64,000 nt of DNA from Physcomitrium patens (GCF_000002425.4 NC_037257.1:11656627-11720626), one strand, 5' to 3'. Shown: positions 1-13,145, counted from the stretch's first letter. A program made the numbers and translations. Notes: generated from the letters alone by a model not told the origin.

Positions 1-244
1 GGAGGTTGGCCATTTGAAGATACTTCATGTTTGATTTTTCAATGATGCCATTAATGTCAACTTTCTACGCTCTAAATATTATATTAATGTTAGGATGCCT
101 TTGTCCAGGCTCACTGCCTCTCCTTCTCCATGCAAAGTAATTTTCTGAAACACGGTTGTGAGAACTTTTAACTGCTTTTAGTTTCACCTTTGTGAGATAT
201 TAGTAACCTGGGTATAATGATGATCCCTTAATGTGGAATCGTAG

Positions 245-993
245 ATGCACGAGCTTTTGTTAGAATATGGAGTGGATACACTTGCTGAAACTATTGTTGA
301 AGGCTTCTCACGCGTAAGGAGATGCAATAATGAAGGCCGTGCTTTGATGTCCCTTGATCTCCAGGTGTGTTGAAGATGTCTGATTTAATTGTTTTGTGCG
401 CCTAATTCTGTTTCCGTTTCATTTATCAGAATTTTAGGAATCCTTTTTGATGACATTTTGTCAATTGCAGGTGCTTATAAATGGCTTGCAGCATTTAGCG
501 CCTCAGAGACTGAAGTCCAACTTGCAAGTTGTGGAAACCTACATAAAGGTAGAGTATGTTCCATTAGTATTTGCTTATATTTACATTCTTTTTCAGAGGT
601 GGATCGTTTTTGACAAGTTAATGTGCTTTTTTCTGTACAGGCATTCTATTTGCCTGAGACTGAGTACTTGCACTGGGTCAGAACACATCCTGTAAGTGCT
701 GGTGTTCTTATCTTTGATTAACACTACTTTTGCGCCTTGACTTGTCGAATTGCTGCATGTTATTCTCTCTTCCTTGTTTTTGCTTTAGTCTTTTTCCTTC
801 TTAATCGGTAAGAAGATGTATGTCTTATTATGGAGGAGGGGTCATTGTTTAAGTACAACATTATTGAAATGTAATGCAGGAGTATACGAAGTCACAAGCT
901 ATAAGTCTTATCAACCTTGTTGCCACTGCAAATAATTGGAAGAGGAAAACTAGGGTTGATATCATAGATAGAATAGAGGCTGGTGATCTTTGA
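245..993 (+). CDS. VPS50: VPS50/syndetin, C-terminal part (gene cut by left edge)
   Basis: Syndetin is the EARP-specific subunit of the GARP/EARP tethering complexes and acts in endosomal recycling. Four exons can be read: 245-364, 471-548, 641-691 and 880-993. All are joined by GT-AG introns with consistent phase, giving 120 residues and a TGA stop. Diagnostic stretches align with the C-terminus of animal VPS50: IVEGFSRVRRCNNEGRALM, VVETYIKAFYLPE, and EYTKSQAISLINLV followed by a lysine/arginine-rich end. The remainder of the gene lies to the left of the window. No further exon was secure in positions 1-244, where the sequence looks intronic. The protein ends EAGDL, close to the family's usual end, so this terminus is complete. 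Confidence 0.88.
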
Positions 994-1976
994 CCATCTT
1001 ATTTCAGGACAAGCTCCTGAATGTAGAAATATTAGAAGATATAGCTATGAGTTATTCTTTTATTTTCTTGATGCACTAGGTCATCAGTTAGGTTTCTGGC
1101 AAATTCATGTGGAGAAGCTCTATGCAAGGACTATGTCACATCTTACAACTAACGTGGAAGGCCAGCTTGGGATGCATAGGACAGGTTGGTTCAGTGAATT
1201 TGTTTGTTCAGAAGATCCTCCATTCCATGTTGGCCTTAATTTCTCGTGGCGCACCATATTTATGCCTTTTAAGTAGTTCAAAACGATATCTGGATAATCG
1301 AGGAACACCCAATTTCCTCTGAGGACGATATTATCGGCACCCCAGCTTGGAGTGAGAATAAAAATGAAAAGGAATGGCATTTCCAACTCATATTCCAACG
1401 CCAACGAACCAGATTGGCTGCCCGCATTACAATAATCTGTTCACTGTAAAGTCCGCTTTGTGACACTGGAATGGCAGGTCATAGTGGACCATCAACAGTG
1501 GCTCTATCATTTGCCCCATTTTGGAAATAGTGGTGACGGTGTGTGCTAGCTGTATCATGTTGTAATCAGTTCTACTTTCTCTACCTGCTCCTAATCTTCT
1601 CAGCTTAAACACTTGTAATTTCTGCACTTCAAATCCCCTCTTAAGATTGGTCTTGCTCTGTTTGCACTGTGCAAATGAGAAAACACATCTGAGGTGCCTC
1701 ACTGGTGGCAACGTACTTCTCTTAATTCATAAATCCTTTTTGACATCATAGTTAGCACAGGTATTGCAAGTTTCTAGCCCACTACTGATTCAGGAGTCAC
1801 AACAACGCCTGGATTTTGAAGATTGGGCCAAAACTATGGAGATCAAAAGGACGGTTGGGCAACGGATGAGGGGGGATGGATGGTAGAGTAGAAAAAAGAG
1901 TTGTATCCATCTGATCAATCTCTTCAGGCTCAACAAACACCCAAGTTTAAATTACTCCAACTCTTATCTTCAACGC
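994..1976. other. 3' UTR of VPS50 and spacer up to the copia remnant
   Basis: No coding exon is supported here. The first few hundred bases presumably hold the VPS50 3' UTR. Short ORFs on both strands lack recognisable motifs. I searched this stretch for a second copy of the LTR found at 4466-4659 and saw none. Confidence 0.5.
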
Positions 1977-2369
1977 TCATGCAATAAGATCTTGCATGAT
2001 TATGATGCGGATTTTCCTAATCAGTGGGTCGTAGCAGCGGTAAGCCTTTGTTTTGGTGTCATAGTCGATGAGGGCGCATTTGTGCGCATGGGTTGAGAGC
2101 TTCATGCGTTTGGTTGCGGGAACGTGGACATGGATGGTGTAGCCAATAGTGCGCAAATGGGCAAGATTCGGCTTCTTCCCTGAAAACAGTTCATGAGGAG
2201 AGGAGAGGGGAGTTGACTTACCCGGAATGCGGTTCTGGATGTGGCATGCGGTGTGGAGTAATTTGCCCCGTAGAGAGTCGAGTGATGATGGACTTATCTC
2301 AAGGAGGGACCTATTGTGCCGTTCTCCCCCTCCATTGTGCTGAGGGGCGCCGCCTTGGGTGAGCTGCAT
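1977..2369 (-). pseudogene. Copia integrase, C-terminal half
   Basis: An open antisense stretch of about 130 codons contains GGAPQHNGGGERHNRSLLE, the degenerate form of the copia integrase signature (PQxNGxxERxNRT) around the catalytic Glu. HLRTIGYTIHVHVP and KAYRCYDP follow, matching the conserved HLRxFG and KGYRLYDP blocks. The ORF ends at 1977, where the recognisable element ends too. Confidence 0.85.
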
Positions 2370-3347
2370 GGTGATTTCTTGTTGCGGACATAAGGAGTCA
2401 AACTGGGCATAGGTGAACTCGCCGCCCTGGTCGGAGCGAAGATAGGAAGGCCAGCCTGTTTTTCAACGGTTGCTTTTAAAAATAGAGAAAATATAAAAAG
2501 TATTGGATTTGTTTGAAGCAAGTAGACCCACATGTAGCGTGTGTAGTCATACACATAGAGCAAAATACTTAGCACATGCAGGAGTGGATACGTGGAAAGG
2601 ACAGCTCAAATCTGTATAAATGAGTTGAAGAGGTCATGAGGCTCTTGTGTAGCTGATTTTTGGGAATTTAAGTCTTTGCTGCTTACGGAGGAGGCATCCT
2701 TCGCATGTGAGCGTCACTTTCGGAAGACAGGGAAGATTTGTTACGATTTATGAGGCGGATAAAGAAGAGAATCTGTTATGATTAATATGACCAAGACGTA
2801 AGTGCCATAATTTTAGCTTGTCTACTGAGTTCTTGATATGTTGAGTAGATTTTGCAGACCAGCAAGAGGGGTTTGTAGAAACTGAATTGATAAGCTTGGT
2901 TGTAGCTGGCGTAAGGCGATAGAGATCAGAAGCATGAGGACGTTCAGCTTGGGCAAATATCTTGCATTTTTCACGATTAATGATCTGACAACATTCTTAT
3001 GCAAAGACATGGATAAAGCTAGAGTCACAAATTCTCCCGACTGAGAGTAGACTATCGACAACAGAGGGCACATTCCAAACGTTATCGATATATTTATTTG
3101 GACCGTGAGTGGAAATTGAGGCACGACCCATGCCATGTATATGGTGGTGTTGCCCTCCTGCGGAACGAACTGTCCTAGTGAGAGGTTTTGGTTCTAAGGT
3201 TTCTGGGAGTTGTGCGGAGCCGGTGACACAGGAAGTTGCGCCGGAATCGAGACACCAAGTTTGTATGTGGGCTGCAGTTTGAACTGAGAGGGCCTGACCG
3301 AGGGCATTTGAGGATTTCGAGGAGATCGAGGGGTCGACTCTGAGTCA

Positions 3348-3644
3348 TCAGTTTTGGAGTCCGCACAAAGACTGTGCCTGATCAAAGGAGGCACATGAGC
3401 GCAGATCCTGGAGGCGGACGGTGAGGCGCTTGAGTTGTTCCTCTATTTTGTAGATCGGGCATTCCCGCGTCCAGTGATTTAGGGCACCACAATGGCGGCA
3501 AATGTTCCCCGATTCGTGACGGTTGAACTCGACGGGGTGTGGCTTACGTTGGTTAGATTGCCAGGGTTGGTTTGGCTCTTGATCCATCCACCACTGCGTT
3601 AATAAGGACGATAATTGAGTAGGAGGCGGGCGATGGAGAGGCAA
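3348..3644 (-). pseudogene. Copia gag zinc-knuckle segment
   Basis: An antisense frame contains CRHCGALNHWTREC, a canonical CX2CX4HX4C retroviral-type zinc knuckle. It lies between the gag start and the integrase, as expected for a copia polyprotein. No uninterrupted frame links it to either neighbour. Confidence 0.75.
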
Positions 3645-4197
3645 CGGTCGTCAATGGGATCTATGTGAGGAGTTGCTGCAAACTGTGAGGGCGATCTTGG
3701 AGTGTCTGTTTGTGTCCTTGATGCGGGGTCAAGATTCTTCTTACAAAAAGGGTTCTAGTTCTCGGAGAGTGAAAGGTTTCTGTTAAGTCATGAGTGACTG
3801 CACATATCCAACATATTAATGTGGCTGGGCGTTGAGTACTAGAGTGGCTATACAATCTGTGCAGACAACCTCGGCTTGTGTAAGTTTGTCAACAAGTTCT
3901 TTAATGATCCGTAGGAATTCTTTCATGCTGCCATCTGGAGACAATTGTGTGTTTAATAGTTAATTTAGAAGGTCGTTCTTGCGGGGCTGGTTGGTGGAAA
4001 CCATCATGGTTTTGAGCACTTTTGACAAGGAGTGGAAATCTCGTTTCGTCTTGATTTTGGTGAACAACCTGAGATGTACAAAGAGAGTAAGAATCACCAA
4101 TGTGCGCTGTTGATTGTTCCGTTCATCCAATAATTGCCTTTTGACGGAGAGAGGGCTCTTCTTCAACATAGCGCCATAAGTTCTTCCTCCTTAGGAC

Positions 4198-4284
4198 CTA
4201 TTCTATTATAAAACTCCATATACTGTAGTTTTCTTCTCCTATAAGCCTGCACTCAACGTGGATGAAGTTAGCATCGCTAGCCAT
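4198..4284 (-). pseudogene. Copia gag N-terminus
   Basis: The ATG at 4284 (minus strand) opens MASDANFIHVECRLIGEENY, then SIWSFIIE. This matches the UBN2-type gag start of plant copia elements (consensus LxGxNYxxWS). It lies about 170 bp past the primer-binding site, as expected. The frame is lost soon afterwards. Confidence 0.7.
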
Positions 4285-4453
4285 GGTGCAATAAAATGAT
4301 GAGTGAGAGGAGGTAGTTACCTGAGGTGGATCTCCTGATGTCGACTCAGGTCGCGAGAGAGTCCTAGCAGTAGTGGGCAAAGCTTGCTCTGAGATTTCTA
4401 AATCTGAGTTCATGCAACGAAATGCACAGAGTGGTGGAGGTTCGGAGGAGGTA

Positions 4454-4465
4454 GCTCTGATACCA
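4454..4465 (-). other. Retrotransposon primer-binding site (initiator tRNA-Met)
   Basis: The minus strand reads TGGTATCAGAGC directly after the LTR end. This is the standard plant copia primer-binding site, complementary to the 3' end of initiator tRNA-Met. Confidence 0.88.
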
Positions 4466-4659
4466 TGAAGAAATAGTATTATATTATTAAGTAGCACCGG
4501 AAACTCTCGGTGATACTGTGTAGTATCACTTACACGGATGATGGACTCTTTGGAGAGTCTCTCGTTATACTAATCGTTGTGCTATCTTTAGTTTAACCTA
4601 ATTGCATGTCAGCCCAAGTCAGATTTCATCTTGTCATCGGAGGCAGGTTTATTCCAACA
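4466..4659 (-). repeat. Copia 5' LTR, about 194 bp
   Basis: On the minus strand the segment starts TGTTGGAATAAAC and ends TTTCTTCA, so it has the TG...CA ends of an LTR. Its 3' end abuts a tRNA-iMet-type primer-binding site. At 194 bp it is short but within the copia range. The boundaries were inferred from TG/CA and the PBS, not from comparison with a second LTR, because none was found. Confidence 0.75.
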
Positions 4660-5349
4660 AGCCTGGAGGAGACCAGCCCAGACCTGACGTCAGCGTCCGG
4701 GGTTCATTCTGACGGATGAACCACCATCTCGGAGGAGGTAAGTCATGCTCTTGTTTCGCTTGGCCGTGCGTGTGCGTGTGCTTGTCTTTTTCCATCAGCA
4801 TTGTTTTTTTTCGACTGTGATCTGGAGAACTTGCTGACGGCGTGGGCCCTTGCATTATACGTCGTCGTGCTGTTTATCCATGACGCGCTGTAACCCACTT
4901 TGTGGGAATCCATGAAACCAACGTCCAGGTCTCAGTAGCACGCCCTGGGTCGATTGTTGTGCGTGGGCCAATTTCCAGCTCATGGGTGCAAATGTTTTCA
5001 TAGTGCCCATGGTGTAGTACAGCTGGCGCGGCAGATACATACACTTCCATCTAATTCATGGATCCCGAAGTATTTCACAGGTGCACAACACAAATATCGT
5101 CTCATTGTGTTTCCGGGGGTGGGTATGAATATCCTTCAATCTGTGTAGTAGTGCTTGACTTGCGGTGGTGATGTGAGTGGTGAAACATTGCTGAGAGGAC
5201 GTTACTGCGGCTTCCATGCGTTTCTGAAGTCTTGTAATTCCTTGTATCCTTTTTTGAGGCTTCTCTTGCTCCCTTCCGCTTTCTTAGTTCTTAGTGCATT
5301 TTTTCCTGCGGCTGGATGCCCATCAGCCTCTGGGTAGTGCTGTAATAGA
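4660..5349. other. Spacer without a supported gene
   Basis: Base composition is mixed and close to genic, but none of the short ORFs (the longest about 68 codons) has a recognisable motif or splice structure. It separates the copia LTR from the very AT-rich block. Confidence 0.4.
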
Positions 5350-6405
5350 CACTGCTTGGAGCTGTTCCGTTTGGATTATTAATAATTTGCTCATTTATAT
5401 TATTAGTATTATTAATAAGTCTTATAGCAAGAAAAGACAATGAACCGACAGTGACGTGGTTTTCAAGAATTGTTTTGACTTCTTACTTACAAATGAAATA
5501 AAAACCACATAATAGTTTATTTCATGGAATGGTTGTTTTGAAATATTTTACGGTAAAATTTTGTGTCAGGATGGAGTGGTTTATAGTTTTGAGTTTTTTT
5601 ATCATAGAAAATTTAGATAAGATTGTTCAGATTCAAACGTGCTCTTAAAAAAAAAATTAAATGGAATACTGCAAGTTCTTATGATGTCTGTAAAATATTC
5701 CAGAAAACAACGCTTGCATATTGAATAAGTGAATTATTATAGGAACAAATATACAATTTTATGATAATATTTTACTACAATACAAAATAATTTAAGAAAG
5801 AAAAACCAATTAAAAAAAAAAACGTAAAATTAGTAATAATGTAAAATGAAGAAGCAACATATATGTTACTTTTAATTTATTTAATCTCTTGTATGTTTTA
5901 GACTATTTTTGTTAATATCCTCAATATATCTAATAATATATTCATTCACAAGAGATTCTTTAGGTTCTTAGATAGGTTTTCTTCCAATATATTCTTGCTA
6001 TGAACAAATTGACTATCATATGATTTAAAAATATTTTTTCAATAAAACATTCTTAATAACCTATTGCATATTATTTTCTAAATTTTATTTTTTAAATTAA
6101 TACTTTGATTTGTTCTCCAGTTTTTACAAGAGGTGGTGTTTTAATTTTGATAGAAAGTTTTTTTTGAATACAAGTATTATGAAAATCTATCATAGGCAAT
6201 TCCAAAAAAAATGCCAAAGTTGCAAAATATTTTTTTTGCTTCTTTCATATAAGATCTTATCATTTATAATATTTGCAACTAATATTTTCATATATTTATT
6301 CTGAAGTCTAAATAAAATTACCATAAATCTATTAATTTTTAGAAATATAAACATTGTAACTTATGTGTAGATGATTTTTGCATGTCACAATTGTAGATTT
6401 ATTGT

Positions 6406-6408
<3 letters not shown>

Positions 6409-6440
<32 letters not shown>
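6409..6440. repeat. (A)32 homopolymer
   Basis: An uninterrupted run of 32 A on the plus strand inside the AT-rich block. It could be the poly(A) tail of a decayed retroposon, but no such element is recognisable next to it. Confidence 0.9.
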
Positions 6441-6443
<3 letters not shown>

Positions 6444-9400
6444 AAGTCAAAATCAAAACTGAAATACAATTGAAAGTAAATTGATTTTGATAAATAAAAA
6501 ATAAAAAATAAAATAAAATTCAATTGCGATTGTAATATTCTCTATGTTAGCACAAAGACTGATCCATCAAATAAAACTTTCTATTTCTTTTTATAATAAT
6601 TTTAAAAGTTAAAAAAAGGACTTGTTAAAAGATAATTTAATTCCTAATATATAAAAAAAAACTTAAATGTAATATGAAAATATTAAAATTATATTTTTTT
6701 AAAATGGTATTACATGCAAATAAATACAAAAAAGAAACCAACAATTTTAATTTCTTTTTCTATTACAAGATACTTTATAGTTACTTTTAAAACCAATTAA
6801 TGAAAAAAATTAATACAAACAGTAGATATAAGAGATATAATTAATACATATTTAATATTAAAATTTAATATTAATTGATTTTTTGTTATCAAAAAATAAA
6901 ATTTTATTGCTTCTTAAGTATTTTAAAAATAAAATTTTAATTTGTAGTATTATCTAATAAATATCGTTTTATTTCTTATTAGAAAAGGTAATCCAAAATA
7001 TTGTATAAATTTCTTTATATTAATTATTAAATAAAAATAATTTTTAAAGAAAAATTAGACTATACAAAACTTAAGTTTGGTTTTATTTTCAATAAGTCCC
7101 CTCATCTTTATAATAGATTAGATAGACAACCTCATATGTGCAAGTGATTGTCTTCTTCTAAAATAAAAGGAAGAAAGGCTATATAGAGATAAGCTCTTAG
7201 GTTAGGTTTGAATTACAAGTTAAAGATGATATAAGCCTTGGAATTTATGAAATCTAGCTCTTCAATTAGTAGAGAAGTCAATATTAACTCAAATGAAATT
7301 TTATTATGAATAAATTTCAAAATCAAATGTTTTTATATTAATTACATGATCTTTATATTTAATTCAAATTATTTCAATTTTTAAATATTCTTATATATCC
7401 TAATGTCTTATAAAATAGAATTATATAATAAAAGACCATTTTTAAAAAGTCAAAGCTATATTAGACTATTAATACTAATTGAATTAACAAAAGTAAGTAA
7501 GTCTTTAAGATAAAAGAAAATACCAATTTGGTCCTTATAATCATTTATTGTCAATTCCTCATATGAATTTGCCCTTATAAGCAATTTAAATAGCTTGAGA
7601 TGTCCTAAGCTATCAAAAAGATGAATCTTAAAGAACCAAATGATCAAATACAATCTTGTATCACTTTAAAACAATAGATAATTATTCAAAGATGATATAA
7701 TATTGAATTAGATAAGACAAGAAAACTAAAGTTTCTTGAAATAAGACTAAGAATAATAAAAAAAAAAAAAAAACATTGATAAGAGTGAAGAAGGCTTCAC
7801 TCTTGTCTCTATATATACTGTCTAACTAGAAGCTATGTGACAACATTCAATAGGACTTCCAACACATGTCTAATTTATAAGACACTTGTCTTAATTTACA
7901 AGGCAAGTTTTGTATATATGTGCTACTTAGTTAACTTGTACCACAAGCTACTAATACATATGATACATGGTTAACTTATTGGCCAAGTGTTCAACCTATC
8001 AATCACTTGTAGATACATAAAAAAATGAAATCACATCTATAAAGCTTTAAGAAAGCTTTTCTATAAGATATTATCAAATTAATCTATTTTAATCTATTTT
8101 TATTTACTTCTATCTATTCATATTATATAATTATTAAACCAAATGTATATGTTTGTAATAATATTCTTTCTTCTAGAGACTTCAATAAAAAGTAGTAATT
8201 ACATATTGAAAAAGCCAAAGATGCAACAAATCATATTTGCCACATCTTTTGAACTTTGTTTCTTTCAAAGATAATTGAAAGGACCTCTTAACCAGTGATA
8301 ATATCTTCTTCTATGATAGAAAGACAATCCAAATATTTGATCATTATTAAGACCTTTGTAACTTCTTTCAAACAAAATATTTATAATACTATCAAGAATT
8401 ATTCTTACCTCTAATAAAATCACCAAACATTGAGAGTCTCTTATAGGATTGTGATATCAAATATATTATATTTTCCATCTATTTAAAGAAAAATATGTTA
8501 TTATTGAAGGTCTTCATTTCTATTACATCATCTTGAAGGTTGTGACAATTGCAAAGTTTTTTTTAATAAGTCAGCAAATAATAGTTTTTTAGTTGAATTT
8601 GTAGGCTGTTGATTTTCTATTCTATTAGTACCATTAATACAAAAAAATCACAATAAAGAATAAAAGATGCAATGCAATCTTCATTGAATATCTTTTCTTT
8701 TATAGCTTAGATTTTTTTGACTTTTCATCTTAATTTTGATGGATATCATTGATGAAAAGCTTTAACCTTCTTTGTTGCATTTGCAAGATTCTTTCTTGGC
8801 TCCCATCTACATTTATTAATATTATATCAACAACAGTGAACCAGATACTCCAACCTAAATTGATGTTGACTTAAGTCTAAGACTTCTTTTACCTCAAACT
8901 CTTGATTATTATCCATTTCTATAAAAAGTAATAGAATTTGTCTTCTTTTTAAAATATTCATTTTTTTATCTGACTCAAAAAGAGATACATAAAATATAAG
9001 ATGGATTTTTATAGATTCTAGTTAATATAATCAATAATTAATTGGATTGATTTATTTACATATAAAAAATGATCTAAGTTTATTGTAATCTAACACATTA
9101 CATACATAAATAGTCTTGATATTACAACAAAGTAACTATACCTTATGACCAATGTGGAATTGAAGTTGTTTCTTGTAGTAGGCATCCCTATTGATCTTTT
9201 GTCATTCTTAAGATTTTTTTAATTATGCCTTCATTATTGTATGTAGCTCTTATAAACAAATTTTTAAATCTTTTGCCGCAAGTTTATTAATTTTTGAAAA
9301 ATTAAAAATATTAATTTATTGATGATAGTCATAATTAGAAAAAAAAGATATTTTTTGAATAAAAAAATATATTATATTATTATAATCAAATTTTATCAAT

Positions 9401-9599
9401 TACAAAAGAATTATCCAAAGAATTGGTTGGTAATTGATTTCAACTTCAAATATTACTTTAAGACTATATTTATATGTTTTATTTATCTATTAGTTTGAGA
9501 ATGAAACATTGATGATAGTTGTATGTCCACCTTTAAAAAAAAAATTAAAAATTCACTAAATTCTTAATATAAATTGAATCTCCCTATTTGATATATTAT

Positions 9600-9990
9600 C
9601 TTTAAATAATCTAGTAGTGATAGATATTGTCAAGAAAAAGCTTAGATGTTTCTTCATCTATGATGGATTTTGTACATGGTTCAAAATATGTCATCCTAGT
9701 GAAACAATCTACTATCACAAATATAAAGTCATAAGAACCTAAAATTGAAAGATCTATGATAAAATTCAAAAAAACCAAAAATTATGATTTATCAAAAATG
9801 GGTAATAGCTAAAGAAGTCCATGAGATAAATAACAAGGAGTTTTTTATCTTAAATAAACATCACATGATTGTACAAAGTCTTTGATTGTCTTTTACATTT
9901 TAGGCTATCAAAAGTCTTTAGCAATTAGCTCTAAAGTCTTATTATATCTATAATGTCATACTACTAAAAAGTCATAAAGAGCTTAAAGAA
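9600..9990 (-). pseudogene. Gypsy integrase fragment
   Basis: Antisense reading near 9920-9850 gives KDF, two stops, PKM, a stop, then KTIKDFVQSCDVYLR. This is the HHCC-domain end of gypsy integrase (family form DFWWPxMxKxIxxFVxxCxxCxRxK). The Trp-Trp pair is now TGA TAG (plus-strand CTATCA at 9905-9910), and the last Cys of the finger is Tyr. Near 9740-9620 the core domain start reads DFIFVIVDCFTRMTYF and then KLFLDNIY, matching DxIxVVVDRxTKxAHF and LFxxxIxxxHG. Confidence 0.8.
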
Positions 9991-10340
9991 CACATAATTC
10001 TACTTCATCTTCTAAAAAATAAAAACAATTCTTGAAATAGAATAGATTATTTTTAAACTCAAACTTGGAAGTATCATGATACTTTGGAGAATTTTTTTTA
10101 TATAATAAACAAGAAAATTTGAAGACATACACAATTGGACTTGCTTGAGAAAGTTTGAATCAATAGTCAATGTTGATTTTATTATTCAAAGATGAAAATA
10201 TTCTAATTTAAAGAAAATTATTTCTTCTTCATGAAAAGCTCTATTTCTTTTTTTTGGAATAAGATAAGAACATCTAAAAAGGATGTTTAACAAATCTTGT
10301 TGTAATTTAAGTCGATAAGTATTCTTAATAAAGACATGCT

Positions 10341-10592
10341 TTAATGGACTTGGTGATGATTCAAAATATGTGCCAACATAAAGTACTCAAGGTTCTTATG
10401 ATTCGAATGTATGATAATTGGATTAGAACTACTTTTTAGATAATGATGCCATTCTTGAAATGAATGAATAATTGGAAGAAGCTCTTTATTGTGGATCTTA
10501 TAGTTGATTTTGAATACTAAAAATTTCTTAAAATAAAAAGATGCTATGTAGAATTTATCATCTACTTTCATTTGTGACAATGCAACATTCAA
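10341..10592 (-). pseudogene. Gypsy RNase H fragment
   Basis: An 83-codon open stretch contains KELLPIIHSFQEWHHYL and then IIIHSNHKNLEYFM. These match the gypsy RNase H blocks DKELLAIVxAFxxWRHYL and VxTDHKNLxYF. The family's TDHKNL reads SNHKNL, so an RNase H Asp has become Asn through a G-to-A change. It is the longest open pol piece left in the block. Confidence 0.85.
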
Positions 10593-11029
10593 AGCAAAGT
10601 GTGATGTATTTTTTTTTATAAAAAATACCTTGGAGAAGTTTTTGCAATATAAGATTAGTGCAAAAATAAATATTTTCTTTAAAACTTCAAATGATGCTTC
10701 AACTTCTTTACTCCACTTAAATTTTTTTTTAAAAAATCAAATGTATAAATAAAGTTGCAACTTAAAAAAAATCTTGATAAAGATTTGGTAATAATTAGTA
10801 AATCTTAAAAAAATATAGCACATCTCTTACTATTCTTGAAGTCTTCCAATTTATGATAGTCTAGACCTTTTTAGGATCTATTATAGGGTCAACGTTTGAA
10901 ATGATGTATCTTTAAAAGTCAACTTGAGTAGTATGAAATACATATTTTTTTTTATTTTGGTATATAATCTTATATCTCAAAATTTATATAACACACAATA
11001 AATATAAAATTCATTTTTTTATGTTTTTA

Positions 11030-11420
11030 TAATAGATTCAAATATTATTTAGATAGTAAACAATGAAATCATCAAGAAAATTACAAAAAACATCATTTAT
11101 TAGATGTTGAAAAAAAATTGGTATATTTGTAAGTCAAAAAGGCGTGAAATTATATTAAAAATGTTGATACTCAGTTCAAAATGTAGTCTTTTATTTATCT
11201 CTTTCTTTTTATACAAATAAGGTTTATACTTCTCATAAAATTATTTTTATATAGATTTTTGTTTGATTGAGTTGATCAAAAAGTCTTGAAATTAAAAATA
11301 AAGAATACATATTCTTGTTAGTAATCTTGTTGAGTCCTTGATAGTCAATACACATCTACAAGGATCCATCTTTTTTCTTCAAAAATATAATAAGAGCACT
11401 TATTAGAAATTTAGAATAGT
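11030..11420 (-). pseudogene. Gypsy reverse transcriptase fragment
   Basis: Antisense reading near 11400-11330 gives LKKKDGSL, a stop, then MCIDYQGLN. This corresponds to the gypsy RT block VKKKDGSxRxCxDYRxLN. Near 11095-11040 it gives FLDDFIVYYLNNI, corresponding to FLDxFVVVYLDDI. The catalytic YLDD is YLNN here, two Asp-to-Asn changes each explained by G-to-A. Several frame breaks lie between the two blocks. Confidence 0.78.
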
Positions 11421-13143
11421 GTATGAAGTTCTTAGCTAAGTTCTTATCAATGTATTTCTTAAATGTAGTCAACTTATTATAGAATAAGTTATAAATTGGT
11501 CCAAATAGCAGTTTAGCTCCTTCTTAAAGATTAATTGAATTATTAGAAAAAAATAATTTTGTAAAATATTTGCATTATTCTTCTCAAAAACATCTTAATA
11601 ATCTCAGCACTAACTTAGAATGCCCCTTATAGCCTTTTCACCAACAAAAATAAATGTGACATATATAATAAAAGATGATTTTTTTTTTGCAGCATGCATA
11701 AAATTTCTTACACCTATCAATAAGAATTTAATTATATTAGGCTTATAGATTTTTATTTGAATAATAAAATTTTAGATTTAAATAAATAAAAAATTAAGAT
11801 TATGAAAATTTTAATTTATTTGAAGATTTTTTTTTAATTACAATAATTTTAAAATAATTGGATTGAAAGAAAATCTAATTATATTAAATATTATTGAATT
11901 ATTTTAACCATTAATAGTTTCATCTAAAATAATAGTTTCATAGATAACATCTTTAGAAGATAATAAAAGACTATCTAATTCTTCTATGTGTATGGATTTA
12001 ATTTTTTTGATTAAGAAAATTTCTTTTTTTTTTGACAAAATCATTTTCCATAAAATAAACTAAGACATTGTGATTTTTTAAGACTTTGTGATTTTTTAGT
12101 CCTAAACAAACATCTATCGTAAAAAAATGTGAGGGATTTGAAGAGAGAATAAGATTTTTATGAGGTGTTGCAGAAGTTTCCAAATGTATGGTTTCTATTT
12201 ATTATATTAATTAATTAATTATCTCTTTAAAAATAAAAATTGGAATTGAAATACAACACCAACTACTAAAGAACAATCTTAGTAACTATCAAACTTTTTC
12301 TTGTAGTTATCAAATTTGATATTTTAAATATAGATAAAAAAATAAAAATAATAAAAAAAACAAAAACAAAAACAAAAAAAACAAAAATAATTAGAAAAGA
12401 AAGAAGGTTTCAAATATTAGTTGTTAAAATTTATCTAAAACTTTAGAAAATAAGTAAATATATAAAACAAAAACACAACTTGGCAAAATTAGGGGGCTTC
12501 TAAATTTTAGCTTCTTTTTTTTCTATTTAAGACTTTAGATATACTTAGAAAGGAGCATAGAAAAACTTATTGTCCTAAAGTTAATTGCTTAACCATTCTA
12601 TTACCACGTAATGTAATCAAAGACTCAAACTATTTAATTATATGCATAAAAAAAACTCTCTATTTTATATCTATTATTATAAAAATAAAAAATATTATAT
12701 TTGTCATAGGTTCTTAAATTTTTAGATGTTTTATAAAAATAAAAATAAAAATAGATTAATGGTAAGTATGATTTCATTTCATTATTGAATTTGTACTTAC
12801 AAAAAGTGATAATCCCTATGAGGCATAATTGATTGTTGTAAGTTCTCCCATAAGTTGTGTTTTATATAATCAATGTGCATTCTATAGTATCCACATGTTA
12901 GAATTTTAAAACTACATATAATTTCCTTAGCCTTACTTTTCAATCTCTTATTGTAAAACAAATTCTAATTAATATATGATTATACCATTTTAAGATTGGC
13001 ATAAGATCTTAATTTAATAATTAATTGAAACATGTATTACTTGTAAAAAATAAATTAATTATTAGATGATAATATTGACTTGAAATTGATATAAGATTTC
13101 ATCTTAATACATGATTAAATCACATATTTTATAATAAAATAAG

Positions 13144-13145
<2 letters not shown>

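Larger units (their letters stand above)
1977..4659 (-). mobile_element. Degenerate Ty1/copia LTR retrotransposon (5' part only)
   Basis: Read on the minus strand, the element begins with a short LTR (4659 to 4466). A primer-binding site and leader follow. Next come a gag start at 4284, a CCHC zinc knuckle near 3500 and the C-terminal half of a copia integrase at 2369-1977. The order LTR-PBS-gag-knuckle-integrase is that of a Ty1/copia element. Reverse transcriptase, RNase H and the 3' LTR are absent, so the 3' half has been lost. The reading frames are broken by stops and frameshifts throughout. It sits directly downstream of VPS50 in the opposite orientation. Confidence 0.85.
9600..11420 (-). 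mobile_element. Ty3/gypsy (chromovirus-like) pol remnant
   Basis: On the minus strand, reverse transcriptase (about 11420-11030), RNase H (10592-10341), integrase zinc-finger region (about 9990-9840) and integrase core (about 9740-9600) occur in that order. This is the Ty3/gypsy arrangement. Similarity is readable in short blocks interrupted by stops and frameshifts. Many differences from the family consensus are G-to-A or C-to-T, including at catalytic Asp codons and at a Trp-Trp pair, so the copy cannot be active. Confidence 0.8.

Noticed and set aside
5243-5252. GTATCCTTTT on the plus strand, resembling a U12-type 5' splice site
   Set aside because: It lies in a region with no coding exon on either side and has no matching branch site nearby, so it is most likely chance.
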